DNA of 14,779 bases from JALYTZ01 sp036559125 (GTDB lineage: Bacteria; Vulcanimicrobiota; Vulcanimicrobiia; Vulcanimicrobiales; Vulcanimicrobiaceae), in the NCBI GenBank assembly GCA_036559125.1, contig DATBTT010000040.1, forward strand, positions 1 through 14,779, in the 5' to 3' direction. The notes below the pieces were generated by a model. That model did no database searches. It was not told the DNA's origin and saw only the letters and a list, made by a program, of their open reading frames with translations. The position numbers and the translations under genes are program-made. Shown here piece by piece: positions 6,476 through 13,454 of the stretch. How positions within the stretch are numbered: position 1 is the stretch's first letter; each line of letters begins with the position of its first letter.

Positions 6476-8083
6476 CTGAAGCTCCGCGAGATTCTGGGAT
6501 CGAGTTCCCTCGCGCAGGCGCGCATCGTAGCCGGGCAAACCGGCCTCGATCGGGAGGTCTTGTGGTCGCACATCGCCGACGTGCCCGACCCGGTGCCGTG
6601 GGTGCGGCCCGGCTATTTGCTGCTAACCTCCGGCTACAGCTGGCCGACCGACGACGCCGAGCAGTGCCGTCAAATCGCCGCGCTCGCGCAGGCGGGCGTG
6701 GCCGCGATCGGGATGGCCGTGCCTACGTTCGTCGAGCAGTTTTCGCCGGAGGCGCGCGCGCAGGGCGACCGCGTCGGATTGCCGCTGCTGGAAATTCCGT
6801 GGGAGATTCCGTTCGCGCAGATCACCGAAGAGTTGCATCGCACGATTATGGCGCAGCCGTACAAAATCATCGAGCGCTCCGAGCAGATTCACCGCGCGCT
6901 CACCCGCGCCGCAACCCGCGACGCCGGACTCGACGACCTGGCGAAGAGCCTCGCCGGGCTCATCGATCGCTCGGTCACGTTCGAGGATCCGAGCGGCAAA
7001 CTTCTGGCGAGTTGCTCGAACGAACGCGCCGAACACGACGCGGTGCGGCGCGAGACGCTCGAGCGGGCGCAGAGTCCCGAGTTGCTGCTCGGCGTGCTCG
7101 AACGCACCGGTCTCGCGCGGCGCATTCGCGCGATGGACCGGCCGCTACGCATCCCGGCGATGCCCGAAATCGGCCTGTCGGCGCGCGTCGTCTGCCCGAT
7201 TCGAATCGGTTCGGATTTCGTCGGCATGGTCTGGATCATCGAAGGCGACTCGCCGCTCTCCGAACTCGACCACCGGGCGGCCGAACACGCCGCGCTAGTC
7301 GCCGCAATTCACATCGCGCATCAGCGCGAACTTTCGTCGGTCGAGACGCGCCTGGGCTACGCGTCCTTTCTCTCGCTGCTCGAGGCGGAGCCGGGACAGA
7401 CGCCGATGGCCGAGGAGCGCGTGCGTTTGCTCGGGTTCGATCTGCAGGGCCGCTACCGCGTCGGGATCGTGCTCGTTCCCGAAGAGTTGCCGCTCGGGCG
7501 CGAGGGATTGCTCAAACGCGATCGCGTCGCTTCGCGGTTGCGCGACGCGCTGAAAACGCTCGGCGTCGAGCAACTCGTCACCGTCACGCTCAACCACGTG
7601 CCGTTTTTGTTACCCGAATCGAAACCACCGGAGCTGATCTATGCCGCGCTCGGCGATGCGTCGTTATCGATCGTGCTCGGGCGCGTTCATGCCGGCGCCG
7701 AGGGCGTGCGCAGCAGCTACCGCGAGGCGCTGTCGCTCACCAATTACCGCTACCGCGGTTCGGTCGCCACGTTTGAAGATTTGCTGGTGCCGCGCGTCAT
7801 CATGGGCGACGTGAAGGCGCGCGAGACGTTCCTCGACGATCTGTTCGCGCCGCTTCGGTCGCGCAAAAACGGCCGGCTTCTCGCCGGCGCGCTGCTCGCC
7901 TTTGCCCGCAGCGGCTTCCAGCTCGGCGAGACGGCGAACGCGCTCGGGATCCATCAGAACACGCTGCGGTACCGGCTCGACCGGGCCGCCGCGGCGATGG
8001 CCGTGAGCCTCGACGACGTCGACGTGCGCTTCTGGCTGCAGCTGGCGACGCGGCTGTTGGACATCGCCGGGCGCGAATGGTAG
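6476..8083 (+). CDS. PucR-family transcriptional regulator, probable CTG start
   Basis: A 535-residue cytoplasmic regulator, close to B. subtilis PucR in length. The N-terminal PucR domain (from residue 1 to about 125) begins (M)KLREILGSSSLAQARIVAG and includes RPGYLLLTSG and an E-x-PWEIPF segment. The middle is a GGDEF-like/GAF-like sensory region. The C-terminus is the family helix-turn-helix, with F481 onward reading FQLGETANALGIHQNTLRYR. The CTG at 6476 has AGGAG 6 bases upstream and starts exactly at the domain. The only longer in-frame start, a TTG at 6398, has no ribosome-binding site, lies in the operator palindrome and adds 26 residues unlike the family. Divergence from the gabT operon suggests control of it. 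PucR-type proteins regulate purine, proline and, in Corynebacterium, GABA catabolism; the effector here is unknown. Confidence 0.88.
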   Translation: MKLREILGSSSLAQARIVAGQTGLDREVLWSHIADVPDPVPWVRPGYLLLTSGYSWPTDDAEQCRQIAALAQAGVAAIGMAVPTFVEQFSPEARAQGDRVGLPLLEIPWEIPFAQITEELHRTIMAQPYKIIERSEQIHRALTRAATRDAGLDDLAKSLAGLIDRSVTFEDPSGKLLASCSNERAEHDAVRRETLERAQSPELLLGVLERTGLARRIRAMDRPLRIPAMPEIGLSARVVCPIRIGSDFVGMVWIIEGDSPLSELDHRAAEHAALVAAIHIAHQRELSSVETRLGYASFLSLLEAEPGQTPMAEERVRLLGFDLQGRYRVGIVLVPEELPLGREGLLKRDRVASRLRDALKTLGVEQLVTVTLNHVPFLLPESKPPELIYAALGDASLSIVLGRVHAGAEGVRSSYREALSLTNYRYRGSVATFEDLLVPRVIMGDVKARETFLDDLFAPLRSRKNGRLLAGALLAFARSGFQLGETANALGIHQNTLRYRLDRAAAAMAVSLDDVDVRFWLQLATRLLDIAGREW

Positions 8084-8100
8084 TTGTGGCCGCGTAACAT

Positions 8101-8117
8101 AAAATCGGCCCGATTTT
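8101..8117 (+). terminator. Possible weak terminator after the regulator
   Basis: AAAATCG-GCC-CGATTTT is a perfect 7-base-pair stem with a 3-base loop, 17 bases after the regulator's stop. The stem is AT-rich at its base and ends in TTTT, so it resembles a short bidirectional intrinsic terminator but is weak. The rest of the 117-base gap to the receptor gene has no clear promoter, only a TAGACT hexamer near 8155. Confidence 0.35.
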
Positions 8118-8200
8118 GGTGAAACCGTACATGGAATTGCTTGCTTTGCGGCGCTAGACTGAAGACAACGTTGGCGACGTCGCAGCATGAGGTGCTTATT

Positions 8201-11200
8201 TTGCTCAGGAGAACGCTAGCAGTTGTTCTGCTTGCCGCATTCGGTTGTCTCGGTGCTCCCACGGCGCAGGCGTCGACGACCGGGTCGTTGCGCGGACGCG
8301 TGGTCGATTCGGGCTCGCGGGCGCCGGTCGCGGGCGCCGTCATCACGGCCACGTCGCCGTCGCAACAGGCCCGCAGCACCTCCGACGCGAGCGGCAACTT
8401 CTCGTTTATTTCGCTCATGCCGGACACGTATACGGTCAGCGTACAGAAGGACGGCTACGCGCCGCAATCCGACCCCGGCGTCGCCGTCTTCGCGGACCAA
8501 TCGTCGAACGTGTCGTTCGCACTGGTGTCGCAACTCAAAACGATCGCTTCGACGCGCTCAAAATCGAGTTCGAGTTTGGTGCATTCCGGGACGACCAGCG
8601 ACGTGTATTCCGTCAACGCGGCGGGACAGCGCGCATCCACCGCGCTCGGTGGTTCCGGAGCGCTGAACCAAGCGTATAGCGCGATCGCGGCCGCACCGGG
8701 CGTCGCGATGCCGACCGGCCAGCAGGGCTGGTATCAAAGCGTGTACATTCGCGGTGGCGACTACGATCAAGTCGCCTACGAATTCGACGGCGTACCGGTC
8801 ATTCGCGAATCCGACGGCGCGCCGATCGTAACGCTCTCGTCGCTCGGACAGCAAGAAGTGCAAGTGTACACCGGCGGCACGCCGGCGACGTCGGACTCGC
8901 CGGGCCTCGCGGGGTACATCAATCAAGTCATCAAAGCCGGAACCAATCCGGGCTACGTCGATCTCGACGGCGCGCTCGGCGCTCCCACGTTCTATCACAA
9001 AGCGTCGTTCGAAGCCGGCGGCGCGACGCCGAATCGCTTGTTCTCATATTACGTCGGCACCTCGGGGGCGAACCAGGCCTATCGCTACGCCAATCAATTC
9101 AACGGCACCGGCGACCCGCTGTATTTCTTCCCGCTGTACGTCCCGACGGGAAATTCCGTCTATCACATTCTGGACGGAAACGGCGGCCCGGCCTCTACCA
9201 ACTACGGCGCGTACTTCGATCCGGGTTACGTCAACGCGCAAGCGCTCAATCAGGATCGCGAAACGGTCGTGAACCTGCACTTCGGGATTCCCCACCATCA
9301 CGACGGCGGCCGCGACGACATTCAAGCGCTCAGCGTGCTCGGCAACATCTTTACGTCGTTCTACAGCTCGGCCAACGACATCGGCGCGGCCAACGTCGCC
9401 GGGTGTATCTCCGATGCGTGCAACGCGTCGTCGGCGCTGAACTTCTGGCCCGGCTATCCGCTTCCGTATCTCGATTCGACGTACTACACCGGCCCGTTGC
9501 TGCAGATGCCCGACCCGTCGCTGCTGGTCAACGGGCCGTTTCCCAGCAGCCCGACGCAGCGTCCGCTGAACAATCCGACCACCAGCGGCTACGGATCGAC
9601 GGTGGCGTTCGTCAACCCGAACCAGCCCGACACGTCGAGCAACGCGTTCGCGATCGAAAAGCTGCAGTATCAGCGCAACATCAACGACCGTTCGTACCTG
9701 CGTTTCGACACGTACGGCGAGTACACGAATTGGTTCATTTTCGGCGCCAACGCGGCGCAGTTGACGTTCGGCGCCGCGCTGCCCGACTACGAAGTGATCG
9801 GGCACGTCTACGGCGGCAACCTGTCGTATTCGAACCAGCTCTCGGCGCAGCACCAGATCACCGCGAAGCTTTCGTACATGACGCAAAAGCTGCAAACCTA
9901 CAACGCGCAATTCGGAGCGACGGGCTTGGGAACGATCGTTTCGAGCTATGCGGACAAGGCCGGGAATTGCTATAACTACACGACCGGCGTGGTCGACAGC
10001 TGCTACGACACGACGGGCAGCCAGGGCGGATTGCAGTCCAGCGGCGCGATCGATTTGATGCCGGGGACGGCGCCGGCCGGAACGCCCGCCGCGCTCAACG
10101 GCGCGCAATGGACCATGACCGAAAACGGCTATGCCGCGCAGGTCGACAACGTGCAACCGTTCTTTTCGTCGGCGTCGTTTACCGACGTCTACCATCCCAA
10201 CGAGAAGCTCACCGTGAATCTCGGGCTGCGCGTCGATCGCTACGCGTACCGGCTCGACGATCTCAAGAGCGGGTATCCCGCGCGGCAATTTTGGTTCGAT
10301 GCGTTCAACCGTGAGTATTGCGGGGCGACCGGTTTCGCGCCGGTACAGCGTTCGTACGATCCGGGCACCGGCGTAGAGTCGGGCTGTCCCACGGGCTTCA
10401 CGCCGTTGTCGAACGGCACGGGGCCGACGCCGGGCGTCGGGCTCACCAACGTGGGCGGCGGCACGACCAGCACGAACGTCGTTCAACCGCGTCTGGCCTT
10501 TACGTGGTCGCTCAATCCGGACACCGTCATCCGCGCTTCCGCCGGAAAATACGCGCGGCCCGCGGCCACGTCGTACCAACAATACAATACCCGGCAGCAA
10601 GATCTCGCCTCGTTCATCTCGCAATTCTACGCGTTCGGGTACACGACGCCCAATCACGACGTGCGGCCGGATACGTCGCAAAACTACGATTTTTCATTTG
10701 AGCGGCACATCAAAGGCACGCCGCTTTCGTTCAAGATCACGCCGTTCTACCGCAGCACGAAAAACCAACTGCAATATCTGGCGATCAACGCGTTGCAAGG
10801 AACGCTCGCCGGCGTCAACGTGGGCAGCCAGGTGAGCAAAGGTGTGGAGTTCTCGTTGCAGGGCGGTGATTTCGCTAGCGACGGTCTTTCCTATCAGCTC
10901 TCGTACACGCACACCGATAGCAAGGTCAAGTACGCGCCGGTTGCCAACGGTGCGAGCGTCATCGATACGCTCAACAATTACATCGAGCAATACAATTCGT
11001 ATACGTCCGCGTGCGCGAACGCGTCGGCGACGTCGCCGAATTGGCAGCAGTGCGGCTCCGGGCTGTTCGCGGGCAACGCCGCGGCCACGCTCGCCGACGC
11101 AAACGGCGATACGATCGGCAACCCGTACTACAATCGCGCGGCGCAGCCCCTGCTGGATCGCAATGGATCGTACACGCCCTACGACGTTATCCCGAGCCCG

Positions 11201-11785
11201 TTCAACGCGGCCAACGGCTTCGAGACGCCCGACGTGGCATCGCTCATTCTCAACTACAAACGCGGACGTTTCTCGATTACGCCGACGATGACGTACAACA
11301 ACGGGTCGCTTTACGGCTCGCCGTTGGTGTACCCCGGCTACGTGCCGCAGTCGTGCACGGCCGATCCGGCGACGACGCCCGATACGCCCGGCATCTCGTG
11401 CAACGGCGGTTCGACGGGCGCGATCTTCTTGCCCGATCCGTACACGGGCAATCGGTTCGACTCGCTCGGGTCGCTACGGGAACCTTCGCAATTCACGCTC
11501 AATCTGCAGATGCACTACGACCTCAATCCGCGGATGTCGCTGACGCTGATCGCCAATAACGTATACAACAAGTGCTTCCAGCGCGGCTACGCGTGGGACG
11601 ATCCGAACACGTGCATCTATTCGAATCTGCCGTCGAACATTTTGGCGCCGTCGGGCAATTTCTTGGCCAACCCGCCGCTGCAAGTCAAGTACCCGTACGC
11701 CACCTGGTTCAACAACACGCAGGTAGGCTACACCTCCGAACGGCAACCGTTCCAACTCGCGATCGACCTCAACATCAGACTGTAG
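8201..11785 (+). CDS. TonB-dependent outer-membrane receptor with carboxypeptidase-regulatory-like domain
   Basis: A 1194-residue outer-membrane receptor. A signal peptide (1-24, LRR then a hydrophobic stretch, cleavage after TAQA) leads to a CarboxypepD_reg-like beta-sandwich (about 27-105: GSLRGRVVD, PVAGAVITA, DASGNFSF, PDTYTVSVQKDGY). A plug domain follows (about 140-265: APGVAMPTGQQGWYQSVYIRGG, then YEFDGVPV and QQEVQVYTGG), and the remainder is beta-barrel with alternating aromatic strands. The start is TTG at 8201, with GAGGTG (8189-8194) 6 bases ahead; starts further upstream lie before this site. The barrel holds twelve cysteines in six close pairs, suggesting disulfides in surface loops. 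The cargo is unknown. Being first in a tight run with an amine oxidase (13-base gap) and a dehydrogenase, it may import an amine, peptide or amine-bearing glycan. No tonB gene is visible. Confidence 0.88.
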   Translation: MLRRTLAVVLLAAFGCLGAPTAQASTTGSLRGRVVDSGSRAPVAGAVITATSPSQQARSTSDASGNFSFISLMPDTYTVSVQKDGYAPQSDPGVAVFADQSSNVSFALVSQLKTIASTRSKSSSSLVHSGTTSDVYSVNAAGQRASTALGGSGALNQAYSAIAAAPGVAMPTGQQGWYQSVYIRGGDYDQVAYEFDGVPVIRESDGAPIVTLSSLGQQEVQVYTGGTPATSDSPGLAGYINQVIKAGTNPGYVDLDGALGAPTFYHKASFEAGGATPNRLFSYYVGTSGANQAYRYANQFNGTGDPLYFFPLYVPTGNSVYHILDGNGGPASTNYGAYFDPGYVNAQALNQDRETVVNLHFGIPHHHDGGRDDIQALSVLGNIFTSFYSSANDIGAANVAGCISDACNASSALNFWPGYPLPYLDSTYYTGPLLQMPDPSLLVNGPFPSSPTQRPLNNPTTSGYGSTVAFVNPNQPDTSSNAFAIEKLQYQRNINDRSYLRFDTYGEYTNWFIFGANAAQLTFGAALPDYEVIGHVYGGNLSYSNQLSAQHQITAKLSYMTQKLQTYNAQFGATGLGTIVSSYADKAGNCYNYTTGVVDSCYDTTGSQGGLQSSGAIDLMPGTAPAGTPAALNGAQWTMTENGYAAQVDNVQPFFSSASFTDVYHPNEKLTVNLGLRVDRYAYRLDDLKSGYPARQFWFDAFNREYCGATGFAPVQRSYDPGTGVESGCPTGFTPLSNGTGPTPGVGLTNVGGGTTSTNVVQPRLAFTWSLNPDTVIRASAGKYARPAATSYQQYNTRQQDLASFISQFYAFGYTTPNHDVRPDTSQNYDFSFERHIKGTPLSFKITPFYRSTKNQLQYLAINALQGTLAGVNVGSQVSKGVEFSLQGGDFASDGLSYQLSYTHTDSKVKYAPVANGASVIDTLNNYIEQYNSYTSACANASATSPNWQQCGSGLFAGNAAATLADANGDTIGNPYYNRAAQPLLDRNGSYTPYDVIPSPFNAANGFETPDVASLILNYKRGRFSITPTMTYNNGSLYGSPLVYPGYVPQSCTADPATTPDTPGISCNGGSTGAIFLPDPYTGNRFDSLGSLREPSQFTLNLQMHYDLNPRMSLTLIANNVYNKCFQRGYAWDDPNTCIYSNLPSNILAPSGNFLANPPLQVKYPYATWFNNTQVGYTSERQPFQLAIDLNIRL

Positions 11786-11798
11786 TACAGGAGTAAGA

Positions 11799-13454
11799 AT
11801 GGCCCGTTCATCCGCCTTCGCAGCGCTGGCGCGGCTTGCGCGCGAGCACCTCGTCGCGGACGAGGATCGCGTGACGCCCGAGCGCGTGCGCGACGAACGC
11901 GCCGAGTTGCTGACGCGAGGCGCGTTCGCAAAACGCGCGTTGATCGCCTCGGGCGGCGCGTTGCTGCTGCCGGGGCTGCAGGCATGTTCGCACGCGGTTC
12001 CGAGTCGCGAGCGCGTTGCGATCGTGGGCGCGGGAATCGCGGGGCTCACTGCCGCGCTGACGCTGCAGGACGCAAACGTCGCGGCGACCGTATATGAATC
12101 GTCCAATCGCATCGGCGGGCGCATGCATTCGGAGATGCAGTACTGGAACGACGGGCAGCATACGGAGTGGTGCGGCGCCATGATCGACACGACGCATGCG
12201 ACCATCCACGCGCTCGCGCGGCGATTCAAACTTCCGCTGCTCGACACGTACGCGGCCATGCAGCCGGGTGCGCGCGACACCACCTACCTGACCGGCAAAT
12301 ATTATCCGATGACGCAGGCCGATCGCGATTTCGCGCCGGTCTACAAAATATTGCGCAAGCAACTCGAGCAGACAGGCCGTCAGCCGACGTACGACAAGGC
12401 GTCGCCCGCAGCTCGCATGTTCGACCGCATGAGCATGCGCCAGTGGATTGCGAGCTACGTCCCGGGCGGAGCCGGCTCGATGATGGGACGGCTGATCGAC
12501 GAGGCGTATCGCAACGAGTTCGGGTTGGAAACCGCGCAGTTGAGTGCCGTCAATCTTATCGTCATGCTCGGCGCGCAAAACCATTACGAGCGCGACGGCA
12601 AAATGAACGTGCTCGGGTATTCCGATCAGCGCTACGTGATGGCCAACGGCAGCCAGAGCATTCCGCTCGCTATAGCCAAGACGCTGCCGGCGGGCAGCAT
12701 CAAGATGCGCCACCGGCTCACGACGATCCGCACGCGGCCCGACGGCGCAATCGAGTTGACGTTCGACACGCCGCAGGGCCCGCTCAAGCAGGTTGCGGAT
12801 CGAGCCATCATCGCGATTCCGTTCATCGTGTTGCGGGGTCTCGATTACAGCGGCGCCGGTTTCGACGCGCGCAAAGTACGCGCGATCGAACAATTAGGGT
12901 ATGGCGTGCATACGAAAATTCACGTGCAGTTCGATCGCCGCGCGTGGCTCGGTCGCGGCAAATGGCCGGGCTTGACCGACGGCCAGGTGTGGACCGACTT
13001 GCCGTTCCAGAGTTCCATCGACTTCTCGCTCGGCCAAAACGGCAAGTCCGGGCTGATCGAGCGTTTCACCGGCGCCGGCCCCGCCATGCGCGGAACGCCG
13101 GAGACGCCGTACGCATATTCCAACCGCTCGGCAATCGTGCGCGAGCAAACGCACGAACTGCTCGGCATGCTCGATGAGATATTTCCCGGCGTGTCGCGCG
13201 CGTACAATGGAAAAGCGACGTTCGGGAACGCGCAAGCCGATCCGAATATTCTCGCGAGCTATTCGGCGTGGAAAGTGGGGCAATGCACGACCATTGCCGG
13301 GTACGAACGCGTGCGCCAGGGGCGCATTCATTTTGCCGGCGAGCATTGCTCGGTCGAAAATCAAGGCTTCATGGAAGGCGGCGCCGAGTCCGGCGTGGCG
13401 GCCGCCAAAGAGATCTTGGCCGACTACGCCGTGCGACGCAACGCCGCCGGGTGA
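11799..13454 (+). CDS. Exported flavin-dependent amine oxidase
   Basis: A 551-residue FAD enzyme of the monoamine/polyamine oxidase family, which oxidises an amine to an imine that hydrolyses to an aldehyde and ammonia. The dinucleotide-binding motif VAIVGAGIAGLTAAL (73-87) is followed by E100 for the ribose and GGRMH (106-110). The C-terminal FAD segment is HFAGEHCSVENQGFMEGGAE, with C517 next to the flavin site. Residues 39-63 look like an export signal: T-R-G-A-F-A-K, then a hydrophobic stretch ending LQAC (C63), which might be a lipobox. The signal lies behind an unusual 38-residue charged N-terminal extension. The ATG at 11799 has AGGAG 5 bases upstream. The stop overlaps the next gene's start (TGATG). 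The substrate is undetermined; L-amino acid oxidase or amine dehydrogenase activity is also possible. Confidence 0.85.
   Translation: MARSSAFAALARLAREHLVADEDRVTPERVRDERAELLTRGAFAKRALIASGGALLLPGLQACSHAVPSRERVAIVGAGIAGLTAALTLQDANVAATVYESSNRIGGRMHSEMQYWNDGQHTEWCGAMIDTTHATIHALARRFKLPLLDTYAAMQPGARDTTYLTGKYYPMTQADRDFAPVYKILRKQLEQTGRQPTYDKASPAARMFDRMSMRQWIASYVPGGAGSMMGRLIDEAYRNEFGLETAQLSAVNLIVMLGAQNHYERDGKMNVLGYSDQRYVMANGSQSIPLAIAKTLPAGSIKMRHRLTTIRTRPDGAIELTFDTPQGPLKQVADRAIIAIPFIVLRGLDYSGAGFDARKVRAIEQLGYGVHTKIHVQFDRRAWLGRGKWPGLTDGQVWTDLPFQSSIDFSLGQNGKSGLIERFTGAGPAMRGTPETPYAYSNRSAIVREQTHELLGMLDEIFPGVSRAYNGKATFGNAQADPNILASYSAWKVGQCTTIAGYERVRQGRIHFAGEHCSVENQGFMEGGAESGVAAAKEILADYAVRRNAAG

Noticed and set aside
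8118..8200. Sigma-70 promoter for the receptor gene (TAGACT near 8155)
   Set aside because: No hexamer resembling TTGACA lies at 16-18 bases upstream, and the evidence is too thin to list as a feature.
9044..10681. 545-codon minus-strand open frame antisense to the receptor gene
   Set aside because: It is Arg/Val-rich with no recognisable domain, in a region whose plus-strand frame has clear receptor features. It is a typical high-GC shadow frame.
11808..12893. 361-codon minus-strand frame antisense to the amine oxidase
   Set aside because: It is a shadow of a well-supported FAD enzyme, with low-complexity Arg/Ala/His content and no plausible start context.
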